NCBI RefSeq assembly: GCF_964355755.1
Contig: NC_092673.1
Span: forward strand, 34,173,648-34,237,647
Direction: 5' to 3'
Source of the DNA: Antedon mediterranea
Lineage: Eukaryota; Echinodermata; Crinoidea; Comatulida; Antedonidae
DNA length: 64,000 nucleotides
This document shows positions 36,050 to 48,915 of the stretch, piece after piece. Numbering within the stretch: position 1 is the first letter of the stretch; each line of letters starts with the position of its first letter. The notes under the pieces were generated by a model. It had not been told where the DNA came from. It searched no databases and worked only from the letters and a program-made list of their open reading frames with translations. Both the position numbers and the translations under genes were made by a program.

Positions 36050-36180
36050 TTGTGTAGTTGGTATTTTTCAATTATTATACAATTGTTTGTATATTATTGT
36101 TTAATTTGGAGTTTATCTGCTTACCCCTGGCAAGACTGTACTTGTGAAATTTGCCAGATAAATAAATATTATTATTATAA
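36050..36180 (+). mobile_element. LINE 3' tail with terminal stem-loop
   Basis: CTGGCAA is mirrored by TTTGCCAG around a short loop (about 36127-36160), followed by ATAAATAAATATTATTATTA. A 3' hairpin followed by a short microsatellite is typical of CR1/L2-like LINE ends. No coding part is left. Confidence 0.45.
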
Positions 36181-36860
36181 ATCAAATTAACTCAGTTTAG
36201 AAATAAACAATACATTTTGACCACGATAAGATTGAAAAAAATCACCATTAAATAAACAAATGATTTTGTAGCCAGGGGTTTAGAAGCAACCTATGGACTG
36301 CAGGGGTTGAGAAACAACCTATGGACTGCAAATACAAAACACGCTGAACAATACTAATAACATTTCAAAGTCGTGTACGTACGTGAAATTGTCTACTACT
36401 TTGGATTAAATTAACTGTATATTGTTTGATATAAGTTGTGTATTCTTAAACAACATCACTTTCTTACAGTTCTAGCATTTTAGTTTGATGTTTATAATTA
36501 ATTTATTCACCAACTGCTTGTTTTAATTAATAGTTATCAATCTCACCTAATCTTGTATAATTTGTAACAAATGAATGAGTGACAATAAGTATCAATATCT
36601 TTATCAGATAACACAAAAGGCATTCACCTGAATATTTCAATTAATCATTGTCGACATTCAGTATAATTGAGTGATGATCAACATTTAATCAGCATTATGT
36701 ACAGTACTGGTATTTTATCAAATTTCAATTTAAAGTTACTATGGTGTCGAACATTGTGCAAAGGTGATAAAATCGTGTGAATTTGAGGGCGGTAATATTA
36801 TATAGGATGAGGATTTAAGTGGTGAACCTATACCTATCTTGGCATTGGGGTGGGAGGTTT

Positions 36861-36874
36861 GGGGGGGGGGGGGG
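36861..36874 (+). repeat. G14 homopolymer
   Basis: An uninterrupted run of 14 G, preceded by GGGGTGGGAGG. It stands out in AT-rich DNA and could form G-quadruplex structures on the plus strand. Confidence 0.95.
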
Positions 36875-37954
36875 TGTTAGAAGATCTTCCAATGCATGTT
36901 GAATAAATATATAGAAATTGGTAAAAATAATTGCTTTGCAATTTAATATAAAATAGGGCAGTGGTATTGATTTGCAACCAAATTTAGTGCATCACAATTT
37001 GGTGAAATTTTATTGTAAATCATGAAAATATCTTAGAAAATTAGACAGCATGGAAGTATGTTGAAAATGCAAAATTCACATACATTCAGGTAGAATGATA
37101 CGAAAATATATATATACAAATTTGTTTCAATATTTCGATTTAAACTTCGATTTAAGATCCACAGTATCACAACAGCACACTATAAGGATCTGTTCAGACA
37201 GTACAGAGTAATGCTTTTGAATATTCTTGTATACAGGATGTTTGCCCCAACCCATGACATGAAAGAGTTAGGTAATCGAGTCGTTTCCACTTGCTTGCGA
37301 TACAAAAAGCATACTCCATATTTATCTGTACTCTGGCGACAATCACATTCATATCCGATTAGAAGGACAACATAAGCAAAGTGTTTCAAGCAGATTCCCA
37401 ACATGACCTTCTCAAACAAACAGACCAGCCACAACCATTGAGATGAAAAATGAAATTAGTATGCAAGTGACATTTTCAAAAATATTGTAACAGCAAAATT
37501 AAAACCACTACTACATTTTCTTAGGCTGTTTCATTAATTTTGTGTTATAAATTGTACATTACTGGTTTAATTTCCTACTTTTAAACAAGTTGATAAGCAT
37601 ATTTTTACTTAATTAGACGTGCATTGCATTGCGATAAGTTGCGATATAAACCATGAATCAAAATAGCATTACTTCCAGTCACAGACCAATCATAATTCTT
37701 GCTACATTCAGACACATTATTCCAAGTGGGCTGTAAAAGCAGCTGGCCTGACAGCTTTAGGCAAATGTGTGGGACATCGTGAAGAAAATTTAAATGCAAA
37801 CGTGTACACAAAATGCGTCAGGGCCATACTAGGTAGCATGTGAATGATTCTAAAATTGTACCTTCTATCTTGCTTTTAACAAAGTAATAGAGAAAGTACA
37901 ACTATAAGAAACATTACTAATAACCCTTGCTAATAGTTAATAAAACCACTTAGA

Positions 37955-38245
37955 TAGACTTTGGGCACAAAGTTGGTCATAACTGAGCTTTATAATATAA
38001 TGATTAGTGAATACATTATTACAGTATTAATGTCATGCCTTGCTAAGCACACAGACAACGCAATTCTGAAACTTGAAAACACAAAACTATGTATATAAAC
38101 TGTAATCTCTGACTGTTTCAAATTTTTAAAGCCTTTTGGGCACAAAGTTATTCATAACAGAGCATTGTATTATGATTAGTGCAAATACATGTATTAATAT
38201 CTTGCCTTGCTAAGCACACAGACAACACGATTTTGAAGTTCGTTA
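37955..38245. repeat. diverged tandem duplication, ~173 bp period
   Basis: TTTGGGCACAAAGTTGGTCA followed by CCTTGCTAAGCACACAGACA (37961-38071) is repeated as TTTGGGCACAAAGTTATTCA with the same CCTTGCTAAGCACACAGACA (38135-38240). Only the sequence between varies. Confidence 0.85.
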
Positions 38246-39039
38246 AGTCATTTAATCCTAATATTCATTGTGTAGGGTTTATAACAGCTTAGACAATAAA
38301 GTACTACATATAAATCAAGCCAAATGTATCTTAACATTCTTTTATAAACGTATATGTTGTTAGCATACAACATTTGTAGCAGGTCATTTTTTTGTGAGGA
38401 GGGCAGTCGTAAATGTTTCTCTGGGGACGAAAAAGCTTTTGTAGAAGACTAACGTTTATATCCATACTGTATGTTGAATATCGTATATCATTTAACTACG
38501 AGAATGATCCAGCAAGCATCAAAATTGTTCAATATTACAACAAATCATTCTGCAGGAATTTGCTGGAGATGTCTTTAAATGTTGGGTTATTAACATAACA
38601 TCATGAATTCCTAGACAGATATTGACTAAGGACTTAAAGGATTTCTACTCTTATTTTGAAATATAATCAATTAAAACTTCATTGGTAATAACACCACTTT
38701 TTTTTTCCTGAAACTGGTAATGACAGAGAAAAAGCATGAAGCAAGCTCTTTAATTAAACTCCAAGTAAGAATAAAATCCAAACACACCTGGTTAATTATT
38801 CAAATTTAGCAATTACGATGCTCTTTTGAGCTTTGAACTGTAACTGAAACTGTGTACTCACAAATGGAGAACAGCTTCTTCTTCCCTCCATTTTGGTTTT
38901 TCTTCCAATAAACACTTTCTAAATTCTCTCCAGTCTGGTGATGTACATGGGATTGTAACTCACCCCAACAAGAAGCAATAGTAGATGGAATTGACATTGA
39001 CAATTTGAAGTACCATATTCAAAGCTGATAAAATAGATT

Positions 39040-39830
39040 TCTGAAGGGCTTCTTACAAATGGTGATGAAAAGGTCCTCAAGATGAGGCTGTGGTCAGATA
39101 TTGCAGGAGAGATCCAGAAAGATTGTTGATGAGATTTTTACGGCTGGAGACATGGCTAGATAAATCTGATTGTACAGGTTAAAGAAATTAAAGTGGGAGA
39201 ACTAGTGAGATCCTAGAAAGGATATTGAAGAGATTTTTATTATAAGGCTGAAGAAATGTTGCTGGCGAGATTCAATTGTGTTGTTTGCTTTTTTGTTTCT
39301 TTTTAAAGTTTTTTCTGAAAGGAATAAAATATATATTTAAGTCTTGGAAAATCTTTGGGAGATGGCTGTGGCAGATTTTAATTCTGGAGTTTGCTGAAAA
39401 GAGAGAAAAGGCTTTATAGAGAGTATTAAGAGTTTATACAGAGAATGTACAGGGCCAGGCTGAAGATCTTAAATGTGAGTTTGAAAAGGTTAGCCAGGTG
39501 GATCGCGTAGAGATTTTGTGAGAGATTCCAGAATAAATTAGGATTTTAAAGAGATCTTTAAGATGAGGATAAAGAAATCCTAGAGAGGAGGCTGGCGAGA
39601 TTCCAGAGAGTTCCTATATAGAAGTCTTGAAAACTTTTGGGAGAAGGCTGTGGTAGATTCTGAAGAAGATAAATCCTGGAGAAATCTGGAAAAGAGAAAG
39701 CTTTAGTGAGATCATTGAGAGTTTGTCAGAGAAATAACAAGAAAAGACTAAAGGCAGCTCTAAAAGAAAGGTTTGAAGAAACACTGGATAGAAAGAAAAA
39801 GAGTTCCAAGAGATCCAACATTTTACATTC
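39040..39830. repeat. purine-rich degenerate repeat, ~283-bp large period
   Basis: AGTCTTGGAAAATCTTTGGG at about 39340 and AGTCTTGAAAACTTTTGGG at about 39623 head two similar blocks. Both continue with GGCTGTGG-AGATT and AAGAGAGAAAAGGCTTTA-like text. Shorter words (GAGATTCCAGA, GGCTGAAGAAAT) recur throughout. The plus strand is strongly purine-biased. Confidence 0.7.
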
Positions 39831-42800
39831 ATTGAATATTGGCTATTTAATATAACAGAAAATATTAAAGCCTACAATATCATTCTGTTCCATGTTCTCG
39901 GTCATATACAGTGTATGACATTTAGGAGGATGTGTAGAAGTGGGGCGTACAAGTAGCAACATTACTCTGCAGCCAGGTGACATAAATAGTGAGTATGTAG
40001 GTCAGGAAGTGACAACAATCTTATAGCTAATGTGATTCCTAACAGGCAATCGTGAATTTAAATCAAAACATGAATACAGTTGCAATAAATTATTGAACAC
40101 TTGTACAAAATATATTATTAAAATCAAACAACATATAAATGGACACTTCACTTGAAGATTGTTGATGTAAATACATTATGTATGTCTTGGTCAAACTCAC
40201 AAAAACAGCAGATGTATCGCACTACTGTTGACATTTAATTAAGACATGGAAAAATAAGCTTATTTCTCCATGTTAATGGAAGGACTGACCGAAGAACAAA
40301 CTTGTGTAACTTGGTTGGATTGTACTAATAAAAACTATTTGATCTGTCATTTGTGTTTATGATAATGTTGGTACAATACTGCATATATATATTTTCTAAC
40401 CATAAAAGAAGGAGAAGTTATTTTGTTGCAAAACATTCAATTGCAAGCACAAGATGATACTGATGGAGGTTATCATGATAATGATGATGATGATAATAAT
40501 AATAATAGAAGATTTTTGTTGTCTCTTCATTGCAGACAAATATACACATGATTTAAAACAAATAGAAGTTTATGCAGAAAAAAAGCACTGAAATTAAAAA
40601 TTTTATGCAGACTTATAATAGTTGATAATGAAAGATGATGATAATAAAGGTGATAATGATGAACGATAGATGAATAAACGATGATAATGACATGATGATG
40701 ACAATAAAGATGATGATAGTAGACAATCAGATAAGTCAAATAAGAGGTGCTTGTATCAAGGGAATACTCCTACACAATAACCTACATATTGATGACATAC
40801 AAATTAACTTGACAATTTATCTGTCAATGTAATCTATTTTTTATCGCCTGCTATACTGAACACCCACACGTGCGGAAATACTTGCAATCATTTTTTATTT
40901 TCAATAAAAGTTATTAGTGTCTTTCATCTATGCGTGATACAAGTGTTGGTGCTAACTATAACTTTACATTTTAAAGAGACGAACATTCTTTATCCCAATT
41001 GATACAAGATTCTCAAGGTTGGTAACAAAAAAATTGTTATTTTCTATAATTTTTAAAAATTATAATTGCATTCACCCGATCATTACAAAAAGTTAACAAA
41101 AAGTTTTGTGGTGTGACTTTAAACTTGAAATCGCTTGCGGAATGAAATGAGGAACTGTGATACAATTTTAAGAGTTTTGAACACTCTGAAAGTTTTCACA
41201 GAAAGTTTTCACAGAAAGTTAAAACTTTAAATTTTACATTTGCTTTTATTTTACCAAGTTGACCAATAAAATAAAATTATTGCTCCTTTAGGACTCAGGC
41301 ATATAAGGGTGTGCCAATTTGTGCAAGCGGAGGACTGACCATACAAAGGTGTGTTTATATTCTTTTCCAAATTAAATATTATTAGCCAGGCGATATAAAA
41401 AATTGTACTATTTCGTTTAGGATAAGCTGCTATGATTTCATCAATTTAAAGAGTAAAATGATATAATGATTTTGCTGACCTTTGACCAATCATTTTTTGC
41501 TTTCTTCTCTTGAAATTGCAAAAACAAGATGATGCAGTAAATTAATCAACTGTTGTAACATTTTCTTGCGACTTGCGTCATAAATGAATACGCAATACAA
41601 CATTTTTCTTCTGGTTATTTCCAACTTTAATCGAAAGCTGAAAATAATGATAAAGCAGATATTACAATTTACATAATTGCTGCACATGCTATAGGTAGTT
41701 AAAAGAAGAAGATGTTAGAACTCTTGAACTCAACATGAATTAAAAAAGCGAGACACAGTAAAAAATTTAGACCTGCATGTGTGTTCTGTTTGCATAATAC
41801 TTGAATTGCTTCGTCCTTCAATTTGGATGTTTAGTTGTTGGTCTGATCATGTTAGCTTCTTTTTTTTTTGGTGGTGGCAGAGCTGTTCTGCAGTCATTGT
41901 TTCTAAATATAGAAGTGCTCTTGACCGCTATGGAAAAGAACTCAATAAAGCATAATTATAATTATTCAGAGTCTTCCTAAGAAAGGTGGTTGGAGTGAAG
42001 GAGAGGGCAATGAGGTGTAGGGCGGAGCTAGCTATGTCTTATTCTAGCTGTAATGTTTATAAATATATACATTTTGGTCATATCCCAACATTAATTTTTC
42101 AAGAAATTTTATAATCATTGTGGCTCTTCTCAATCATAAATGCTACTATTTTATAAAACAAAATCAATTTTATATTTGGTTATTTTTGCTGTCACACTTA
42201 CAACGTGCACTTTATCTTATAAGCATACGATTTGATATTGTTAACAATCTATCCAATATGCCGAGACAACGATTTTATGCAAAAACATTTTTTTAAAAGA
42301 TCATAAAATATGTCATGTAAAATTTTAATTCAAGTCATATCAATGTTTTCAATTATAAATACCATTTAACGTATACTTCTGTGGACGCCTGTTTGATGTC
42401 GAACTGAACTTGTGAACCAAGCAACAGAATATAGACCTATTTGTCATGACATACTACACATTACACATATGGCTTAATTCGAATAACACCGCATATAAAT
42501 ATTATGCCTTGCAATTAATTTATATCAAGGTATTGTGGGATAGTACAGTAATGTTATTATCAGTCCATTGTTTCAGTGGTGGCGCCAGAGTCCCCAGCCA
42601 ATTATGCATCTCAACATTTGTATTGTCTCCGTCTGGACTTTAACCTCCTGTCAAGAAGAGCCTGCCACCATTAATGCGGCCAATAAAAAGGTCGATAATA
42701 TTAACTAACAGTAGCAGTTGCTGCTACAAAACCAGTACCATGAAGAAATTTGTATCACTAAATATCATACACAACATGTTTACAACAACAAACCATGGCG

Positions 42801-42989
42801 ATGCTTTATAGTTCAGGCATAATTGCGGCACAATATATTTCATTCTACTTAACACATATGCAAGGATTTAGTTTATAGATAGAACATTTTTAATGCGACA
42901 AATTTTGCCAAAAGTACAACCAATAACCAATAAATAAATATTTCACAAAGTATGGTATATGTATAGAAGAGATAAATTTGTTTTATCTA
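39831..42989. other. AT-rich intergenic sequence, microsatellites only
   Basis: No gene is seen. (GAT)n-rich tracts lie at 40465-40510 and 40625-40720. A short segment 42573-42675 begins CAGTGGTGGCGCCAGAG and ends CCTGCCACCATT, which may be the ends of a small MITE. Confidence 0.4.
40465..40720. repeat. imperfect GAT/GATAAT microsatellites
   Basis: ATAATGATGATGATGATAAT at about 40480, and a second scattered GATGATAATAAAG-type tract at 40625-40720, separated by ordinary sequence. Confidence 0.8.
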
Positions 42990-43082
42990 CATTTTAATAA
43001 CGTTAATTTGTTACCATTTTAATAACGTTAATTTGTTACCATTTTAATAACGTTAATTTGTTACCATTTTAATAACGTTAGT
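42990..43082. repeat. 25-bp tandem repeat, about 3.6 copies
   Basis: AATAACGTTAATTTGTTACC followed by ATTTT is repeated without visible change, and ends AATAACGTTAGTAG. Confidence 0.95.
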
Positions 43083-44569
43083 AGTAGTGTTTCCAACAAC
43101 TTTGATGTGAAGTGTATGACATTTATCAATAATTTTAAAGTCAAGATAGTTGAGACAGTGAAAAACTTTAAATTAGAAAAAAACATATCATAGCTATTTG
43201 ACAAAGTTTAATAGGATGAATTCTTTCTAACCAAGTTAAATACTCTTCCCATTTGATGTGCATTGTTTCTTCAACTTTATGTACATTGCACTTGCGCTTC
43301 TTCTGAAGGAAATAAACTGGTTAAATTGTATGCAGAATAAACTACCTATATTTCAAAACATTTTAGTTTTAAAATTGGTATTTATGCTACTATTTGGGGT
43401 GAAAGTCACTTGACTTTCAGGTAAACACGGTTTGGTTCTTTCCCCGTTCTTTCACTTTAATCAACCATTACCACACACACTGATAAATACTAGTTTTGGA
43501 AGTAAGAAGTAAGTAGTAGAAGGAAGTAAGACAGTTGTTTAGCAAAAACACCCCCCACCCCCCCCCTCACCAAAAAAAAAAATTAATAATAAATAAAACA
43601 TAAATTAATAACTTATGGGTGAAATACCTGCATTTAATCTGAAGTACATTTTGCGTTTTTCACCGTCTGTATCATTTTTTTACGTTTTTTCAAAATGATT
43701 GCATTTGAATTTTATTTAAATGTTTTTATTATTGTAACAGACACAGCTCCTAGGTAGTAGGTACACATTGTATACGGTACTATATACTATCTAGTAGAGG
43801 AGCATACATTCAACCATGGAGGAACATTTTTTTTCCTTCATGATTAAACTTAATAGCAATAATATTATTTTAATATATTATTGATATACGCTGTTATCAT
43901 TATTTTATAATCTTTTTATTTGAATATAAAACACTGCCCAATTACTACTTATTTGAAGTCTATGATCCATGTTTCGCAGAATGTTAAGGTTTTAAACATT
44001 AGTTCTTGGTGCTTTATAAATAATCAGTATTTGATCAAATTCTAACCTTGTTAAATTTTAACCTCATTTTTGTATTTTTATGTGCATTTTTAATTTTGAA
44101 CTGTGTTTGACCATGAATAAATAAAATATCAAAAATAATATTAATACATTGTATTTATTGTTTTCAATATAATTTATTATTGTTTTCTATACTTTTTTAT
44201 TTTCATTCCTAAACACCCCGCTTCCTCCACTCCTAATAAAATATCTACCCCCGACAGATAATATTGAGGATTTCAAAATCAAGAATGCAACCATTTTATA
44301 TATTTGTTATAAAGAATAAGGTGATAATTTCTCTAGATATATTAGGTATCTTTCACAGCATATGGTTGTTTAGTATCATGCCAGATGATCCATATTGAAA
44401 AGGTCAAATGTTAACTAGCACGTAACCTGACCAGATGGTCATGAATCGATTGATATAGTGCATATAGTCATATACGATGAAAATATGATTTAATAAATGT
44501 AAACATTATTTCTCTTATAATATGGGCAACTGTTAAAAGCAAGAATGTGAAAAAGAAGGGAAGAAAGAA

Positions 44570-44651
44570 CTCCTAAAAGAGGACACATTAGGAACCCAAA
44601 ATGTATCTTCTTAAAAAGATACTGTCCTCTAAATAGGGGTTGGCTGTAGTT
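44570..44651. mobile_element. DNA transposon terminal fragment
   Basis: TCCTAAAAGAGGACACATTA is followed by GGAACCCAAAATGTATC, then ACTGTCCTCTAAATAGGGGT and TGGCTGTAG. The AGAGGACA / TGTCCTCT pair with AATAGGGG matches the scraps at 15049 and 15813. Confidence 0.35.
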
Positions 44652-45889
44652 GAAACATGTATCTCATTGGTTGTTTCACCAGTAAAAAGTCTCGCTGTAG
44701 GATGTTCCTGAAATGTACGGGTTTTACAGCATTGTTGGATTGCAGTTAACCTCCACCTCTAATTAACATAGCCTTTTCTATAGAACTGTACTTTTACATA
44801 GCATTGTGGGATATCTTTTTATTTCAAGAATATTTTATAAGGGTGGTCCATTTAGCCGAAGCTGCAGTTAAAATACATTTTTTTGCATACATTTTGTCAG
44901 GATAAATAAAGTCGCCAAACACACTTGTGAACGAATGAAATTTAACGGAGACAAGAAGATGGAGGACAATTTGAGCTATGACAGCTGGGTCTAAAGAAAG
45001 TGACAAAATTTAATAGGAGATGGATGAGGCATTAAAGTTATGACACTTAAACGCAATCATAAAGTGACATTTAAATGTGAAGGGGACACCAATGGGACGA
45101 GAAAGAAACACTTAAAATTATGAAAAATGATTAATTTAATAACAAAGTATGATTTTACATAGTTGAGGAAGAATATGAAAAGTAGATAAAGAATATAACA
45201 TTTGGCAGATTTTAGGGAAGACAACAATTTCATAATTATATTTCTAATTATATTTATATAATCATTATGATTGATCTTGGTACCCAGGTGTAATTTTATT
45301 TATTAATTCTTTGTATAATACTTAAAAGATCAAACAGACGACATTTATATACTTCCTTTACAAAAATACCACAAATGTATCTAAAGAAAATAATATAGGA
45401 AGTAATATATTGATATAGGGTGTTTGATTACATTGAAAGCAATCAAGAGGATCACCATCTGGTTGTTAACATATGGAAATGTTATTTATTTACTATAATA
45501 TTGGCCTGTTGATTTCTTTAAGGGCTTGTTTTAAACATTTTTTTTATCCACAATACTGTGTAGTTCATCTAATACTGCAGTTGACCCTGGACATACCAGG
45601 TTGATGTGCTACAATTTGTAAGAAGTAAGCAAAATTAAGGGCGAATATGATAAATGATAAATAACATTACGGTTTCTTTAATTACCATGACATATTTGAC
45701 CACTAGACATCAGTTTTAATGCTAGCAGAAATATGCTTTAAAAAAAATTATAACCACTGATTATTTTTATAAATTTACTGTAGAATGACAATTGTATTTA
45801 ACTACTGTGGAGTAGCTTTGTGTTAGGAAGTTAAGCGGCAAGATGCTCGCTCTACCCTAGACATCTAGCCATCAGTGCAAGCTCAGTTT

Positions 45890-45950
45890 TCTAGAGGTAT
45901 TAACGCTAGGCTAGTGATCTGGAGGTACTATGTTTTGAGTCCCATAAACA
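45890..45950 (+). mobile_element. tRNA-like SINE head remnant
   Basis: GGTATTAACGCTAGGCTAGT followed by GATCTGGAGGTACTATG and a B-box-like GTTTTGAGTCCC resembles the second half of a tRNA-derived SINE head. The A box is not clear. Confidence 0.3.
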
Positions 45951-46475
45951 CACCTAGACCCTTATTTGTTTGGAGTGTCATGTCGTGTGCCAAAGTGTTT
46001 TTTCTTTACAAATATTAAGCTGAATCGCTTTCTGAAACCTGCACGAAGGGAGAAAATCACTGGCCAAGGTTATTATTGTTTTCCCTTGAATTGTCTGCAA
46101 GTAGCGATATGTGCTGACATTTTCAGATAAACGACTGAGATATGAATTCTGTATGAAGGTATAATGTCTACTGGTTTATGAATATAACATGCTGTTTTAT
46201 TATTTATATTGAATATTGGATTTGTGTTGCAATGTTGGTGTGAAATCATCTGACGCAAGCATGTTTTGATATTACAAGTGTATAAACATAACAAACTTTA
46301 TCCAAGGTTTTTCACAATATTAAATGGCCAACAAATTTGTTGCCAAATTTATTTAAAAAAACTGAAGTGGTTTATGTAAGCACAAAATTTGAAAAAAAAA
46401 CACTTGTATTTCAAGAGTGATATACAACTACAGTACAATAAAAAAAAAAAACAAATCTGCAGAAACAAATACAGT

Positions 46476-47140
46476 GATCAGTGTATACTCTATCTAATGG
46501 TACTCCCCACTAAGCAGTGTATACTCTAGGTAAACGATCAGTGAACACTTACTTAACAACTGACGTCCCACTGACCAGTGTTCATTCTTTAACTTTCAAT
46601 AACTCGTTGAACAGTGTTAACTAGGTGAACTCTCTCTAACCAGTGTTCACTAGGTGAATTCTTACTAACCAGTGTCTACTTTACTGTAGGTGAACTCTCA
46701 CTAACCAGTATTTACCCTAGGTGAACTCTCACTAACCAGTGTTCACTAGGTGAACTCTCACTAACCAGTGTTCACTAGGTGAATTCTTACTAACCAGTGT
46801 TAACTAGGTGAACTCTCTCTAACCAGTGTTAACTAAATGAACTCTCTATAACCAGTATTTACCCTAGGTGAACTCTCACTAACCAGTATTTACCCTAGGT
46901 GAACTCTCACTAACCAGTATTTACCCTAGGTGAACTCTCACTAACCAGTATTTACCCTAGGTGAACTCTCACTAACCAGTATTTACCCTAGGTGAACTCT
47001 CACTAACCAGTATTTACTCTAGGTGAACTCTCACTAACCAGTGTTCACTAAGCGAACTCTAAATACTAAACAAGTGTGCACTCACTAACCAGTGTTCATT
47101 CCACCAGTGTTCACTCTAGGTGAACTTTCACTTAAACTAG
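46476..47140. repeat. 29/31-bp minisatellite (GGTGAACTCTCACTAACCAG)
   Basis: Two unit types occur. The 31-bp type has CAGTATTTACCCTAGGTGAA, and the shorter type has CAGTGTTCACTAGGTGAA; both have CTCTCACTAAC. A run of near-identical 31-bp units occupies 46858-47035. The flanks are mixed and more diverged. Confidence 0.93.
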
Positions 47141-48505
47141 TATTAATTGAGTTCCAATCATTTTGAACTTGGAGCCCTCAGTTTACTAGTAAAAAAGAAA
47201 CATGTATCAAAGGTCACATGATTTTTTATTTGAGGCTTGGGTAGTGACATAGTTTTTCACCATACAAATTAAAATCCACAAAACACTTTCCAAAATGTAG
47301 GGCTAAAAAAGGCTTGATATATTTATGCTATTGAACCCTCTGTCTAAATGAGAGTTAACCTGTGAAGACTTAATGTTGTCAATACGAGAATTACATAGTA
47401 AGTAGTTAGTTGATTAGGTAGAGTCAAGGGACTGCAAAATGTACTGAGATAAGTGCAGGAAGAATGATCATGTGATCAATGGATCTACAAGGTGCCATTC
47501 TGGGACTTTTAAATAAAATAAATTATTAATAATATTGATCTAATCATAGGATATTATGTGAATAAAACTTCAATTTGTTTAAAATAATAAAAAATAATGC
47601 TATTAAATAACCATAAAAAATGTCATAAATTTGATAAACAGCATTTTCTCTTGTGAATATTTGTATGCTTTTAATTCTGTTATTTCTTCAAATATCGATT
47701 TGTTCCAACTACTGTAATAGCATGGCCCAATGTTCTTGACATTTCATCAGAGGTTCGTGTTCAACAAATGTTGGGTCTCTGAGGTAAAGGAAACATTTGA
47801 GCAACAGACTCTCAACATCTTAAGCCTCTGATTGACCAGAAGTTCAGCTTGTTTTTACAACTTCTTCTCGTTTAACTTACCTGAGCTGCATGGTTAGTTT
47901 TACCATAGAGATATTATAATATCTCTATGGTTTTACCAAGTGAAATGATAGGATTAAGATAAAGATGTAAAAGAATATGATTATAATGGCATGATAATAA
48001 TGAATAAAGACAAAACAAACTCAAAATATCATTACAAATTTATTAAAATAAACAATGTATTTAATAAAAAATAATCAATGATCAAAATGGATGGTTATTG
48101 TAAATGACTAATTATATAAACATTTTATATTTGCAATAATTAGAAAATTTAATTTTAGATTTGCAAGTTAAAGTTAAGTTTAGGCTAAATTAAATGTCAC
48201 TGAAAATTTTAAAATAAAATATCATGATGAAATATATCAATTAAATGTGAAGGCATGTATTGAATTAAAATTCAGTCAGATGTCTGGGTTAAAGTGATTA
48301 AAATTAGAAGATATTAGGGATTGTAGACACAGAATACTGTCGCCCTTTACGACTATAAGCACAGGTGAATACATCATCATTTAAACAAGGCTGATTAGTT
48401 GCTTGTTAATATAACTTTATAACGTCAAGATTGCAAGCTAAATGATTTTATTACAGTGTGTTATTACACATAGACATTGTGATATGAATGCTGCACTGTT
48501 TCTCC
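47141..48505. other. AT-rich sequence, nothing recognised apart from a palindrome
   Basis: No gene is seen; the 28-bp palindrome at 47903-47930 is listed separately. Confidence 0.45.
47903..47930. other. perfect 28-bp palindrome
   Basis: CCATAGAGATATTA is directly followed by its reverse complement TAATATCTCTATGG, with no loop. GTTTTACC overlaps both edges as a direct repeat, so a templated inversion or small foldback insertion could have made it. Confidence 0.9.
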
Positions 48506-48915
48506 TTAAAGATATATTGTCCCCCTGAAACAATCATTTTTTAACATTTTTTTGTTGAATATGCCATTTTAATGTCACATAATAGTTATTCACTTTGACC
48601 AAAGATTGGATTGAAAAAAAAATTATTTACCTGAAAAAAATGTAATTTAACGCAAAAAAAAAAGTCAAATTGACTGGAATTTGATGGGTTTTTGGTTGAA
48701 TTTATTTGTTGTCTTTTTAATCGTTTTTTTTTTAACTTTATTAAAACTACTAAATGGCATATTCTTTATGCGTAAAAAAATATTGTTCTTTTAACCCTAA
48801 AAAATAATTTTCTGATATGACAGTAAAGAGAGTCAGTTTTGGTTATTTGAAATTGTTGTCTAAAAAAGCAAAACAATTAAATGCAGTGAAAGTGCATCTT
48901 TAAAGATGTTAGAAT
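48506..48915. mobile_element. TTAA-flanked MITE, copy A
   Basis: The left end TTAAAGATATATTGTCCCCC and right end TGCATCTTTAAAGATG are inverted relatives. Inside, GAATATGCCATTTTA is mirrored by TAAATGGCATATTC. The length is about 400 bp, with no coding. It matches the element at 59101-59430. TTAA at both ends suggests a piggyBac- or Kolobok-type target preference. Confidence 0.6.

Larger units (their letters stand above)
35616..37954. other. AT-rich sequence with a LINE tail and a G tract
   Basis: No gene is called. Minus frames at 37180-37434 and 37605-37811 have mixed, somewhat protein-like composition, but I recognise no domain and no splice sites support them. Confidence 0.4.
43083..46475. 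other. AT-rich intergenic sequence
   Basis: No gene is recognised. It contains a poly-C tract (43553-43570), a LINE-like tail near 44090-44135 (GACCATGAATAAATAAAAT), a DNA-transposon scrap at 44570-44651 and a tRNA-like SINE scrap at 45890-45950. Confidence 0.4.

Noticed and set aside
37180-37434. 84-codon minus frame with several cysteines
   Set aside because: Its complementary strand is open for part of the same stretch and no domain is recognised, so coding cannot be supported.
37605-37811. 68-codon minus frame (SGQLLLQPTWNNVSECS)
   Set aside because: The composition is suggestive, but no family is recognised and no exon partners are visible. Possible conserved noncoding DNA or chance.
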